This document shows positions 42,996-51,852 of a stretch of 64,000 nucleotides of DNA, piece by piece. A model generated the notes under the pieces. It was not told the DNA's origin. It worked only from the letters and a program-made list of their open reading frames with translations, and did not search any database. The DNA is taken from contig NZ_JARUBM010000002.1 in assembly GCF_029626175.1 (NCBI RefSeq), positions 7,048,501 to 7,112,500 of the forward strand, written 5' to 3'. The first letter of the stretch is position 1; each line of letters begins with the position of its first letter. Both the position numbers and the translations under genes were made by a program. The DNA is from Micromonospora sp. WMMD1082. Lineage in GTDB: Bacteria; Actinomycetota; Actinomycetes; Mycobacteriales; Micromonosporaceae.

Positions 42996-44493
42996 CGGCG
43001 ACGCCGCTGAGCAGCTCGGCCGCGGCCCGGCCGGCGGCCCGGGTGGCGCCGTGGGTGGCGACGTGCACCGCGCCGGTGACCAGCGCGGGCACCCCGAGTT
43101 CGACCACCACCGTGTCGGGCCGGGCGGCCGACGCCCGGGCGACCGCCTCCCGCATCCAGCCGTGCCGGTGCAGGTCGCGCACGACCAGAACCAGCGGCCG
43201 GCCGGCGGCACCGGCGGTCGGGTCGACGGGCACCGTGGCCTCGGTGTACCGGACCCCGGTGGTGCCCGCCACGAGTGCGGTCAACGGCGCGGCCACCCCC
43301 CAGGGGGTCTCCGACCCGATCGCGATGTTGTGCGGCGGCTGGAACTCCACCACGTGCGGCGGGCCGGCCAGCGGCAGCATGGTGGCTGGCCCGCTGGTGG
43401 TGACCCGGATCGCGCGCCGCGCGGCGGCCAGCCCGACCACCGAACCCGCACCCGCCGCCGCGACGCCCGTGCCGGGGCGGGCCGCCCGGGCCGCCACCGT
43501 CCAGGCGGCGAGTTGGCCGACCCGCTTGGCCGCCTCGGCCAGCCGCTCCTCGGGTAGGTCCCCGGAGAGGACCGCGGCGACGATGGCGTCGCGCAGGTAA
43601 CGCGCCGTCTCCTCGTCGGCGTGCTCGCCGCCGACGCAGATCGCGTCCGCACCGGCGGCGAGGGCGCGCACCGCCGTGCCGGCGAAGCCGTACCGATCGG
43701 TGACCCCCCGCATCTCCACCGCATCGGTCACCACGACGCCGTTGAAGCCCATCTCCTCGCGGAGCAGCCCGCCCAGGATCCGGCCGCTCAGGGTGGCCGG
43801 CAGCTCGGGATCCAGCGCCGGCACCAGCAGGTGCCCGGTCATCACCGCCTGGACGCCCGCCGCGACGGCGGCCCGGAAGGGAGCCAGCTCGACGGCGTGC
43901 AGCCGGGCCCGGTCGGCGGTGATCCGGGGCAGGTCGTGGTGCGAGTCGACCCGGGTGTCGCCGTGCCCCGGGAAGTGCTTCGCGCAGGCGGCGACCCCGC
44001 CGGACTGCAGGCCGCGTACCCAGGCGGTGGTGTGCCGGGCGACCAGCGACGCGTCGGCGCCGAACGCGCGGACACCGATCACCGGGTTGTCCGGGTTGGA
44101 GTTGACGTCGACATCCGGCGCGTAGTTCAGGGTGATCCCGGCGGCGGCGAGGTCGACGGCGAGGTCGCGGGCGACCTCCGCGGTCAGGGCCGGGTCGTCG
44201 ACCGCGCCGAGCGCCAGGTTGCCCGGCCGGGAGCTGCCCAGGCCGGACTCGATGCGGGTGACGTCCCCCGCCTCCTCGTCGATGGCGACGATCACGTCGG
44301 GCCGCTCCGCGCGCAGGGCGGCGGTGAGCGCGGCGAGCTGCTGCGGGTCGACGACGTTGCGGCTGAACAGCACCACCGAGCCGAGCCCGTCGCCGAGCCA
44401 CCGGCATATCCAGGTGGGCGGGGCGGTACCGACGAAACCGGGCTGCAGGACGGCGGCCGCCAGGGACGCCAGGCTCGTATTCCGCTCGCTCAT
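42979..44493 (-). CDS. Glycoside hydrolase family 3 (beta-N-acetylhexosaminidase-like)
   Basis: 504 aa from ATG 44493. The TIM barrel has IVAIDEEAGDVTRIE, the NagZ-type loop ACAKHFPGHGDTRVDSHHDL (catalytic His) and GVVVTDAVEMRGVTD (nucleophile Asp). A C-terminal region (about 340-504) of GH3 second-domain type follows. No signal peptide, so cytoplasmic muropeptide recycling (removal of GlcNAc) is likely. The start codon lies in a 31-bp direct repeat, and the stop region overlaps the GNAT gene. Confidence 0.92.
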   Translation of the reverse strand: MSERNTSLASLAAAVLQPGFVGTAPPTWICRWLGDGLGSVVLFSRNVVDPQQLAALTAALRAERPDVIVAIDEEAGDVTRIESGLGSSRPGNLALGAVDDPALTAEVARDLAVDLAAAGITLNYAPDVDVNSNPDNPVIGVRAFGADASLVARHTTAWVRGLQSGGVAACAKHFPGHGDTRVDSHHDLPRITADRARLHAVELAPFRAAVAAGVQAVMTGHLLVPALDPELPATLSGRILGGLLREEMGFNGVVVTDAVEMRGVTDRYGFAGTAVRALAAGADAICVGGEHADEETARYLRDAIVAAVLSGDLPEERLAEAAKRVGQLAAWTVAARAARPGTGVAAAGAGSVVGLAAARRAIRVTTSGPATMLPLAGPPHVVEFQPPHNIAIGSETPWGVAAPLTALVAGTTGVRYTEATVPVDPTAGAAGRPLVLVVRDLHRHGWMREAVARASAARPDTVVVELGVPALVTGAVHVATHGATRAAGRAAAELLSGVAVTPDW

Positions 44494-44593
44494 GACGCCA
44501 CTACGCTTCGCTGCGTGCCGCCATGAGGCACCACGGCGCTGCATCGATGATTCGCTCGCTGACGCTCGCTCATGACGCCACTACGCTTCGCTG
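44483..44593. repeat. 31-bp direct repeat, 80-base period, at the GH3 start
   Basis: CGCTCGCTCATGACGCCACT with the following ACGCTTCGCTG occurs at 44483-44513 and 44563-44593. The first copy spans the GH3 start codon. The sequence between (44514-44562) includes further CGCTCGCTGACGCTCGCT repeats. Probably a duplication of the upstream region. Confidence 0.85.
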
Positions 44594-44736
44594 GCTCATA
44601 CGGTCGTCGTACCCCCGCCTTTTCCGCCGTGGACTCCCCCCGCCAGCCGGCGGTGCAGACATGGTCACACCGCGCCACTCAATAGTCAATAAACCTTACA
44701 GTTGCCTTGGGAGCGCTGCGCCACGAGAGTGCGGGG

Positions 44737-44859
44737 ATGGACCCCGTGCTGCTGGCCGACGCGACGAGCCCGGCTGACATCCCCGGCGTACGCCTGCTCG
44801 GCCTGGTCGTCGGGGGCCTGCTGCTGCTCCTGGCCATCCGCGCGATGTTCCGGCGCTAA
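44737..44859 (+). CDS. 40-aa single-helix membrane protein
   Basis: A complete ATG-TAA frame encodes MDPVLLADATSPADIPGVRL followed by a hydrophobic segment (LGLVVGGLLLLLAIRAMF) and RR. Codon third positions are strongly G/C as in neighbouring genes and the topology (short outside, positive inside) is sensible. The ribosome-binding site is weak. About 70 bases upstream of the LLM oxidoreductase, so it may share its transcript. Function unknown. Confidence 0.6.
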   Translation: MDPVLLADATSPADIPGVRLLGLVVGGLLLLLAIRAMFRR

Positions 44860-44933
44860 GCGCCCCCGGGTGTGACCTGGGCCCGCCGGGGTACCGCCTG
44901 CCTCGCAGGCACCACCACGGCGAGGGGGAAATG

Positions 44934-45884
44934 ATGAAGATCGGATACTTCCTGTCCACCGAGGAGTACCCGCCCGCGGAGCTGCTCGCCCAGGCGCAGG
45001 CCGCCGAGCGGGCCGGGTTCGAGGCGTTGTGGATCTCCGACCACTACCATCCCTGGATCGACGCCCAGGGGCAGAGTCCCTTCGTCTGGTCGCTGATCGG
45101 CGCGCTGAGCCAGGTCTGCCGGCTGCCGGTGACCACCTCGGTGACCTGCCCCACCACGCGCATCCATCCGGCGGTGCTGGCCCAGGCGGCGGCGACCAGC
45201 GCGGTGCTGCACTCCGGGCGGTTCGTCCTCGGGGTGGGCTCCGGGGAGGCGCTCAACGAGCACATCCTCGGCGGACCGTGGCCGCAGGCCGGCGTCCGGC
45301 TGGAGATGCTGGACGAGGCGATCGAGGTGATGCGCAAGCTGTGGCGCGGCGGCTTCGTCAACCACCACGGGCGCCACTACCGCGTCGAGCACGCCCGGAT
45401 CTACACGCTGCCCGACACGCCCCCGCCGATCTACGTCTCCGCGTTCGGCCCCAAGGCGGTGGACCTGGCCGCGCGGGTCGGCGACGGCTTCGTCAACACC
45501 GTGCCCGACGCCGAGCTGGTCCGCCGGTTCCGGGACAACGGCGGCGGCGACAAGCCGTGCCAGGCCGGCTTCAAGGCCGCGTACGCGCCGACCGAGGAGG
45601 AGGGGATGCGGCTGGCGTACGAGCGCTGGCCCACCGAGGCGATCCCCGGTGAGCTGTTGCAGGTGCTGCCCTCGCCACGCCACTTCGAGCAGGCCGCCCA
45701 GTTGGTCGACCCGGAGGCGATGCGGGCGGCGTTCGTCTGCGGCAACGCCGCCGACGCGCACCTGGCCAGGATCGACGCGTACGCCAAGGCCGGCTTCGAC
45801 GAGGTCTACGTCGCCAACACCGGGCCCGACTGGCAGGGGCTGCTCGACCTCTACCAGCGCGAGGTGCTGCCCCGGTCGCGCTGA
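44934..45884 (+). CDS. LLM class oxidoreductase, TIGR03557/F420-dependent type
   Basis: 316 aa from ATG 44934 (ATG 44931 adjacent), after CGAGGGGGAAATG. F420-binding TIM-barrel motifs: KIGYFLSTEEYPPAELLAQA, FEALWISDHYHPWIDAQGQS, GVGSGEALNEHILGGPWP and VYVANTGPDWQ. It matches the F420-dependent glucose-6-phosphate dehydrogenase-like subgroup by the GVGSGEALNEH signature. It transfers hydride to or from F420. Supports a F420-producing actinomycete. Confidence 0.93.
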   Translation: MKIGYFLSTEEYPPAELLAQAQAAERAGFEALWISDHYHPWIDAQGQSPFVWSLIGALSQVCRLPVTTSVTCPTTRIHPAVLAQAAATSAVLHSGRFVLGVGSGEALNEHILGGPWPQAGVRLEMLDEAIEVMRKLWRGGFVNHHGRHYRVEHARIYTLPDTPPPIYVSAFGPKAVDLAARVGDGFVNTVPDAELVRRFRDNGGGDKPCQAGFKAAYAPTEEEGMRLAYERWPTEAIPGELLQVLPSPRHFEQAAQLVDPEAMRAAFVCGNAADAHLARIDAYAKAGFDEVYVANTGPDWQGLLDLYQREVLPRSR

Positions 45885-45931
45885 TCCACCGGGGTTTCGG
45901 CGCCGGCCCACCCGGGTACCTGCGGCCCTCG

Positions 45932-47563
45932 ATGAAGCTGACCACGCACTCGATGTCGTTGCGCCGTGCCGCGCGCAGCCTGTTCGGCTGGACCGCCCTG
46001 CGCCCCAACCAGTTGGCCGCGATGCGCGCCGTGATGCGGCGGCGCGACGCGCTGGTGGTGTTGCCCACCGGTGCCGGGAAGTCGGCGATCTACCAGATCC
46101 CGGCCAGCCTGATCCCCGGGCCGACCGTGGTGATCTCACCGCTGCTCGCCCTGCAGCAGGACCAGATCGCCGCGCTCAACGAGCGGCAGCGACCGGAGCT
46201 GCGGGCGGTCCGGATCAGCTCGGACGAGGCGCCGGCCCAGCAGGCCGAGGCGATCGACGAGATCCGCGACGGTCGGGCCGAGTTCCTCTTCATCACCCCG
46301 GAACAGCTGGCCAACCCGAACCGGCTGGCCGAGGTCCGTGACCTGCGGCCGGCGCTGGTGGCGATCGACGAGGCGCACTGCATCTCCGCCTGGGGCCACG
46401 ACTTCCGCCCGGACTACCTCGCCCTCGGCCAGCTCATCGAGGGCATCGGCCGGCCACCGGTGGTCGCCCTGACCGCCACCGCCTCCCCGCCGGTACGCGA
46501 CGACATCGTCGCCCGGCTGCGGCTGCGCAAGCCCGAGATCGTGGTCTCCGGCCTGGACCGGCCCAACCTCTTCTTCGAGGTGGCGCACTGCCCCACCGAG
46601 GACTACCGGTGGCGGCGGCTGATCGCGCTGCTGCGCGAGGACAAGCGGCCGGGGATCATCTACGTGCCCACCCGCCGGGCGGCCGAGGATCTGGCCGGGC
46701 GCCTCACCGACACCGGCTTCCCGGCGCAGTTCTACCACGGCGGGATGGCGGCCACCGCCCGCGCCCGGCTGCACGAGGCGTTCCTCGCCGACCAGGTGCC
46801 CATCATGGTGGCGACCTCGGCCTTCGGCATGGGCATCGACAAGCCGAACATCGCCTGGGTGGTGCACATGGCGCTGCCCGACTCGCCGGACAGCTATTTC
46901 CAGGAGATCGGTCGCGCCGGGCGCAACGGCCAGCCGGCCCGCGTACTGCTGCTGTGGCAGGCCGAGGACATCGGACTGCAACGCTACTTCAGCGGCGGCC
47001 TGCCCGACGCCACCGAGCTGCGGGACCTGGCCGCGCTGCTGCGCCGCGCACCGACCACCCGCACGGAGCTGCGCGAGGTCACCGGGCTGGGCCCGCGCAA
47101 GCTCGGGCAGTTCCTCGCCCTGCTGGAACAGGTCGGTGCCGCGCAGCCACAGCCGGGGCAGCGCGTCGGCGCCCCCCGCTACGCCCCCACGCCGGTCGAC
47201 GCGGCGGCGGCCGCCGTGGCCGAGGCGGAACGGCAGCAGAACCTGACCCGGTCGCGTACCGACATGATGCGCGCCTTCGCCGAGACCAGCGCCTGCCGGG
47301 GACAGACGCTGCTGGCCTACTTCGGCGAGCAGATGACCGAGATCTGTGGGCACTGCGACAACTGTCACGCCGGCACCAGCGTCGCCGACAACGGCGCGGT
47401 GGGGCCGTTCCCCGTACACAGCCAGGTCCGGCACGCGGAATGGGGCGCGGGCCTGGTGCTCAGTTACGAGGAGGGCCGGATGACGGTCCTGTTCGACGAG
47501 GTCGGGTACAAGACGCTCTCGGTGAGCGTGGTGTCCGAACAGGGGCTGCTGACCCTGGATTAA
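45932..47563 (+). CDS. RecQ family ATP-dependent DNA helicase
   Basis: 543 aa. Helicase motifs: Walker A VVLPTGAGKSAIYQIP, DEAH box AIDEAHCISAWGHDFRPDYL, motif VI QEIGRAGRNGQPA. The zinc-binding region is CRGQTLLAYFGEQ with CGHCDNCHAG. It lacks an HRDC domain; the last 45 residues (VRHAEWGAGLVLSYEEGRMT onward) resemble the DUF3553-like beta-barrel at the C-termini of UvrD/PcrA-type proteins. 3'-5' unwinding in repair is expected. Confidence 0.95.
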   Translation: MKLTTHSMSLRRAARSLFGWTALRPNQLAAMRAVMRRRDALVVLPTGAGKSAIYQIPASLIPGPTVVISPLLALQQDQIAALNERQRPELRAVRISSDEAPAQQAEAIDEIRDGRAEFLFITPEQLANPNRLAEVRDLRPALVAIDEAHCISAWGHDFRPDYLALGQLIEGIGRPPVVALTATASPPVRDDIVARLRLRKPEIVVSGLDRPNLFFEVAHCPTEDYRWRRLIALLREDKRPGIIYVPTRRAAEDLAGRLTDTGFPAQFYHGGMAATARARLHEAFLADQVPIMVATSAFGMGIDKPNIAWVVHMALPDSPDSYFQEIGRAGRNGQPARVLLLWQAEDIGLQRYFSGGLPDATELRDLAALLRRAPTTRTELREVTGLGPRKLGQFLALLEQVGAAQPQPGQRVGAPRYAPTPVDAAAAAVAEAERQQNLTRSRTDMMRAFAETSACRGQTLLAYFGEQMTEICGHCDNCHAGTSVADNGAVGPFPVHSQVRHAEWGAGLVLSYEEGRMTVLFDEVGYKTLSVSVVSEQGLLTLD

Positions 47564-47635
47564 CCTGGTCCGGCCGCAGCCGCATCCGGCGGCGCGGCCG
47601 GCGATGACGTTGACGACGAGCGGGAGGGGCGGGTC

Positions 47636-48139
47636 GTGATCGAAGAGCCGACGTACGCCGGTTTCGGTTTCTCCGACGAGGAGTGGGGGCTGCTGGTCGG
47701 CCTGCCGCAGTCGGTGCTCACCGCGGCGAGCGCCGCCGAGTCCGACGGCAGCAGGGCGACGCGGGCGGAGAGCGCCGCCGGCCTGGAGACCATCTCCACC
47801 GGCCGGGAGTCGGCCAGCCCGCTGGTGGCGGCGGTGGCCGGCGAACTCGTGATCCGGGTGGGCGACCCGGAGGCCGGCGAGGAGCTGCCGGCGATCGAAC
47901 CCGACGACCCGCGCGGCTACGCCGAGGAGGTGCTGGGCCGGGCGAAGGCGGCGTCGGCCCTGCTGGCGGCGAAGGTGGACGAGGGCGAGGCGGGAGCGTA
48001 CCGGCACTGGTTGGTGGAGATCGCCGACCAGGTCGTCGGCGCGGCCACCAGCGGCGGCGTCCTCGGCGTGGGCGGGAGCACGGTCAGCCCATCGGAGCGG
48101 CGCTTCCGCGACCGGCTGGCCCAGGTCCTCAACGACTGA
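47636..48139 (+). CDS. Hypothetical protein
   Basis: 167 aa from GTG 47636. Acidic, Ala/Glu-rich, no signal peptide or membrane segment. FGFSDEEWGLLVGLPQSVLT and a central helical stretch (ADQVVGAATSGGVLGVGGST) are its notable parts, with SPSERRFRDRLAQVL at the end. It resembles uncharacterised actinobacterial proteins that follow recQ. No function assigned. 72 bases after recQ. Confidence 0.8.
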   Translation: MIEEPTYAGFGFSDEEWGLLVGLPQSVLTAASAAESDGSRATRAESAAGLETISTGRESASPLVAAVAGELVIRVGDPEAGEELPAIEPDDPRGYAEEVLGRAKAASALLAAKVDEGEAGAYRHWLVEIADQVVGAATSGGVLGVGGSTVSPSERRFRDRLAQVLND

Positions 48140-48173
48140 GACGACTGATCCACCGGCCGGGTCCAGCCCGGCC

Positions 48174-48223
48174 GATCCTGGGCAGTTTCCGTCAACGCTG
48201 GTCGACGGAGACTGCCCAGGATC
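48174..48223. terminator. 20-bp hairpin between converging genes
   Basis: GATCCTGGGCAGTTTCCGTC (48174-48193) pairs with the complementary arm 48204-48223 with one G-U pair and a 10-base loop. It lies between the hypothetical gene and the converging ABC permease gene, so it can terminate both. The long near-perfect stem and 10-base loop resemble the element at 11287-11324. Confidence 0.75.
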
Positions 48224-48256
48224 CTCGCACCGCACGCCGGGTCGCTCAGCTTCCGC

Positions 48257-49021
48257 TCAGGCGACGCGGCGGCGGAACAGCACCCCGGAGAGCACCACCG
48301 CGACGGCGAGCAGCCCGAGGAACCAGGCGGCCGCGCGGACCGGCGCCGAGCCGACCGGGGTGTCCAGCAGCAGCCCGCGCAGCGACTCGATGACCGGCGT
48401 GACCGGCTGGTGCTCCGCGAAGCCGCGCAGCCAGCCGGGCATGGTCTCGACCGGCACGAAGGCACTGCTCGGGTACGGCAGGAACATCACCAGGAAGGTG
48501 TAGCCGCTGGCGGCCTCCGGGGTGCGGGCCAGCAGGCCGAACGCCGCCGACAGCCACGACACCGCCAGCAGGAACAGCAGCAGCACCCCGGCGGCGGCCA
48601 GCCAGCGCAGCGGCGCGACGGCCGGCCGGAACCCGATCGCCACGGCGACACCGAGCACCAGCACGGTGGAGACCATGTTGCGCGCCACGCTCGCCACCAC
48701 GTGCCCGGCGAGGATCGAGGTCGCGCCGACGTCCATCGTGCGCAGCCGCTCGATCATGCCGTTGGTCAGGTCGGTGGTGACACTGACCGCGGTGCCCGCC
48801 GCGCCGAAGCCGGCGCAGAGCAGCAGCACGCCGGGCACCACATAGGTCACGTACGCGGAACCGGTCTCGATCGCCCCACCGAAGAGGTAGACGAAGAGCA
48901 GCATCAGGATCACCGGCAGCAGCAGCGAGGTGAGCAGCGCGTCGATGTTGCGCCGGGACAACCGCACGCAGCGGCCGACCATCACCGCCACATGCCCCGG
49001 TCGGAACGTCAGCTCAGACAC
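48257..49021 (-). CDS. ABC-2 transporter permease (DrrB-like)
   Basis: 254 aa with six hydrophobic segments. RLSRRNIDALLTSLLLPVIL at the start and the central motif ILAGHVVASVARNMVSTVLV are typical of daunorubicin-type permeases; VSVTTDLTNGMIERLRTMDV is the coupling-helix signature. It overlaps the ATPase gene by eight bases. Exports drugs or lipids in relatives. Confidence 0.95.
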   Translation of the reverse strand: MSELTFRPGHVAVMVGRCVRLSRRNIDALLTSLLLPVILMLLFVYLFGGAIETGSAYVTYVVPGVLLLCAGFGAAGTAVSVTTDLTNGMIERLRTMDVGATSILAGHVVASVARNMVSTVLVLGVAVAIGFRPAVAPLRWLAAAGVLLLFLLAVSWLSAAFGLLARTPEAASGYTFLVMFLPYPSSAFVPVETMPGWLRGFAEHQPVTPVIESLRGLLLDTPVGSAPVRAAAWFLGLLAVAVVLSGVLFRRRVA

Positions 49022-49976
49022 TGGCCACCTCCTTGACGGCGCGGTCGGTAAGGGTGAGGAAGACGTCGTCGAGGGTCGCCTCCCGGACGGTGAACCGGAC
49101 CACCCCGTGCCGGTCCGGGTCGACCTCGTCGAGCAGGCCGCGGACCTGTGGCGCGCTGCCGTCGGTGGCCACCGACAACTCCCGCCGGGCCGGCTCGCGG
49201 TGGGTGACCCGGTCGCCGAGGCAGCGCGCCGCCTCGGCGAAGCCGTCCGCGTCGCGCCAGGTCAGCTCCAGCCGCTGGGCGCCGAAGCGGCGCTTGAGGT
49301 CGGCCGCCGTCCCCTCGGCGACGAGCCCGCCCTGGTGCAGCACCATGACCCGGTCGGCGAGGCGGTCGGCTTCCTCCAGGTACTGCGTGGTGAGCAGCAC
49401 GGTCACGCCGGCCCCGGCCAGCTCGCCGATCACCTCCCACAGGCCCTGCCGGCTGCGCGGGTCCAGGCCGGTGGTGGGCTCGTCCAGGAAGATCACCGAG
49501 GGGGTGCCGACCAGGCTGGCCGCCAGGTCGAGGCGGCGCCGCATCCCGCCGGAGTACGTCACCACCCGCCGGCCGGCGGCGTCGGCCAGGTCGAAGCGGT
49601 CCAGCAGTGCGGCGGCGCGGTCGCGGGCCGCCGGCCCCGGCAGCCCGGTGAGCCGCGCCAGCATGGTCAGGTTCTCCACGCCGGTCTGCCCGTCGTCGAG
49701 GGCCGCGTGCTGGCCGGCGAGGCTGATCGCCCGGCGTACCCGGCGCCTTTCGCGCACCACGTCGTGGCCGGCCACCCGGGCGACGCCCGAGTCCGGCCGG
49801 GTCAGCGTGGCCAGGATCCGCACGGTGGTGGTCTTGCCGGCCCCGTTCTGACCCAACAGGGCGTGCACCCCGCCGGTGGGCACCCGCATGGTCAGGCCGT
49901 CGAGGACGACGAGATCACCAAAGGACTTGCGCAGGTCGACCAGCTCGACCGCTGGTGGCCCGTTCACCATGATCAC
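49014..49976 (-). CDS. Daunorubicin-resistance-type ABC ATPase (DrrA-like)
   Basis: 320 aa from ATG 49976 (ATG 49970 also plausible). Walker A GQNGAGKTTTVRIL, signature TYSGGMRRRLDLAASL, Walker B VIFLDEPTTGLDP, and the DrrA-specific C-terminal domain. It energises the adjacent permease. The promoter faces a TetR gene with palindromic operators in between, so TetR probably represses this exporter until a ligand binds. Confidence 0.96.
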   Translation of the reverse strand: MIMVNGPPAVELVDLRKSFGDLVVLDGLTMRVPTGGVHALLGQNGAGKTTTVRILATLTRPDSGVARVAGHDVVRERRRVRRAISLAGQHAALDDGQTGVENLTMLARLTGLPGPAARDRAAALLDRFDLADAAGRRVVTYSGGMRRRLDLAASLVGTPSVIFLDEPTTGLDPRSRQGLWEVIGELAGAGVTVLLTTQYLEEADRLADRVMVLHQGGLVAEGTAADLKRRFGAQRLELTWRDADGFAEAARCLGDRVTHREPARRELSVATDGSAPQVRGLLDEVDPDRHGVVRFTVREATLDDVFLTLTDRAVKEVASV

Positions 49977-49988
49977 CCTCCGTTATCT

Positions 49989-50024
49989 GCGTATGGCATA
50001 CGCTTTAATGCGTAGACCATACGC
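49989..50024. promoter_or_regulatory. Two tandem palindromic TetR-type operators
   Basis: O1 at 49989-50003 is GCGTATGGCATACGC, a perfect 7-1-7 palindrome; O2 at 50010-50024 is GCGTAGACCATACGC, an imperfect copy with the same outer arms, 21 bases on. Together they also form the outer arms CTGCGTATGG/CCATACGCAG. They lie between the divergent exporter (49976) and TetR (50061) starts. Confidence 0.8.
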
Positions 50025-50060
50025 AGAAGCTAGGATGGCGGTCAAGAGCCGGTACGGAAG

Positions 50061-50831
50061 GTGAGTGAGCGAGTGGGCGAACCCGACGTCGAGCTGCCCG
50101 AAAACATCGCGCTCGCCTGGGGGCTGCGCGACCGCCCCAGCCGTGGCCCCAGGCGCAGCCTCAGCCTGGACCGGGTGGTGGCCGCCGGGATCCGGGTCGC
50201 CCAGGCGGAAGGGCTGCCGTCGGTGTCGATGAGCCGGGTGGCCGGCGAGTTGGGCGTGGCGACCATGTCGCTCTACCGGTACGTGCCGACCAAACAGGAC
50301 CTGCTCGATCTCATGATCGACGCCGCCTTCGGGCCGCCACCGCCGCCACGCGCGCCGGACGAGGGCTGGCGGCCCGCGCTCACCCGGTGGGCCGAGGCCA
50401 ACCTCGCCGCGCTGCGCCGGGAGCCGTGGATCCGGCACGTGCCGATCAGCGGCCCACCGATCAACCCCAACCAGGTGCGCTGGTTCGAGTGCGGGCTCGC
50501 CGCGCTGCGCGGCATCCCCCTGCGCGGCACCGAGCGGCTCTCCGCCCTCATGCTGGTCAGCGGGTACACCCGCAGCTGGGCGAACACCGTCGCCGACCTG
50601 GCCGAGGCCGCCGTCCGCACCGGGCAGACCCCCGACGAGGTGGGCCAGAACTACTGGCGATACCTGGCCGTGCTCACCGCCTCCGGCCCGTACCCGGCGA
50701 TCCACGAGATGCTGACCGAGGGGGAGGACGACGAGGAGGACTACTTCGACGCGGAGTGGCGGTTCGGGCTCGGCCGGGTGCTCGACGGCGTCGAGGCGCT
50801 GATCCGGTCCCGCGACGCCGACCAGGGCTGA
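50061..50831 (+). CDS. TetR family transcriptional regulator
   Basis: 256 aa from GTG 50061. N-terminal HTH: LDRVVAAGIRVAQAEGLPSV, SMSRVAGELGVATMSLYRYV, then PTKQDLLDLMIDAAF; the C-terminal region (TetR_C_11-like, GYTRSWANTVADLAEAA) binds ligand. It should repress the divergent DrrAB-like exporter through the 49989-50024 operators and also its own gene. Confidence 0.95.
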   Translation: MSERVGEPDVELPENIALAWGLRDRPSRGPRRSLSLDRVVAAGIRVAQAEGLPSVSMSRVAGELGVATMSLYRYVPTKQDLLDLMIDAAFGPPPPPRAPDEGWRPALTRWAEANLAALRREPWIRHVPISGPPINPNQVRWFECGLAALRGIPLRGTERLSALMLVSGYTRSWANTVADLAEAAVRTGQTPDEVGQNYWRYLAVLTASGPYPAIHEMLTEGEDDEEDYFDAEWRFGLGRVLDGVEALIRSRDADQG

Positions 50832-50868
50832 CGCCCGGCCGCGATGCCCCAAGGCGCCAGCGCCCCGG

Positions 50869-51852
50869 TCAGGCCCGCTTCAGCAGGGTCAGCACCGCCC
50901 GCTCCGCCTGCTCCCGGGGCGTCGTCTCGTCCACCGGCGCGACCACGCCGTCGTGGAACAGGTCGACCACCCGAGGATCCACGTACGACGCGCGGGCCAC
51001 CGTCGGGGTATTGCCGAGCAGTTCCGCCACCTGCCGCATCACCGCCACCACCGCCCGGCGCCGGGCGGTCACCGACCGGGGCGAGGGGAACGTGGCCAGC
51101 TCCGTCGCCGCGCGCACCGTGGCGTGCCAGGTACGGAAGTCCTTCGCGGTCATCTCACCGCCGCTGGCCTCACGCAGGTAGTCGTTGACCTCGTCGGCGC
51201 GGACGTCCCGCCAGTGCCGCCCGTCCCAGTAGCCGAACAGCCGCTCCGCCGCCCGCCGCCGGCGGCGCAGGTCGGTCAGCACCCGACACAGCTCCGGATC
51301 GGAGACCAGGCGTACCTGTTCGACGCCGCCCTTGGCCGGGAACTCGAAGACCACGCCGCCCCGGCGGGACCGGGTGTGCTCCGGGCGCAGCGTGGCCACC
51401 CCGAACGTCGGATCCTCCCCCGCCGCATACTGGTCGCTGCCGACCCGGAACGTGCCCATGTCGAGCAGCCGGGTCACCGTCGCCAACACCCGCTCGCGGC
51501 GCAGCCCCCGCCCCGCCAGGTCGTGGCCGACCCGCTCGCGCAGCGCCGGCAGCCGGTGGGCCACCTCCAGCACGTGGTCGAACTTCGCCTCGTCCTGCCG
51601 CTGCCGCCACAGCGGGTGGTAGAGGTACTGCCTGCGGCCGGCCGCGTCGACACCGATGGCCTGGATGTGCCCGTGGGGATGCGGCGCGATCCACACCTCG
51701 CGCCAGGCCGGCGGGATGACCAGCTCCCGCAGCCGGGCCAACTCCGCGACGTCCCGGACCGGCTCGCCGCGCGGATCCAGGAACGACCAGCCCTGCCCCC
51801 GCCGGCGACGCCGGTAACCCGGCCGACCCGGATCGCTACGCCGCAACCGCAC
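50869..51852 (-). CDS. DNA topoisomerase IB
   Basis: 327 aa. Poxvirus-type: HGHIQAIGVDAAGRRQYLYH, RLLDMGTFRVGSDQYAAGED, AKDFRTWHATVRAA and the catalytic Tyr in ARASYVDPRVVDLF (about residue 290). It relaxes supercoils through a 3'-phosphotyrosine without ATP. It overlaps the GT9 gene by 17 bases, so it is the distal gene of the heptose operon by transcription, although its function is unrelated. Confidence 0.95.
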   Translation of the reverse strand: MRLRRSDPGRPGYRRRRRGQGWSFLDPRGEPVRDVAELARLRELVIPPAWREVWIAPHPHGHIQAIGVDAAGRRQYLYHPLWRQRQDEAKFDHVLEVAHRLPALRERVGHDLAGRGLRRERVLATVTRLLDMGTFRVGSDQYAAGEDPTFGVATLRPEHTRSRRGGVVFEFPAKGGVEQVRLVSDPELCRVLTDLRRRRRAAERLFGYWDGRHWRDVRADEVNDYLREASGGEMTAKDFRTWHATVRAATELATFPSPRSVTARRRAVVAVMRQVAELLGNTPTVARASYVDPRVVDLFHDGVVAPVDETTPREQAERAVLTLLKRA

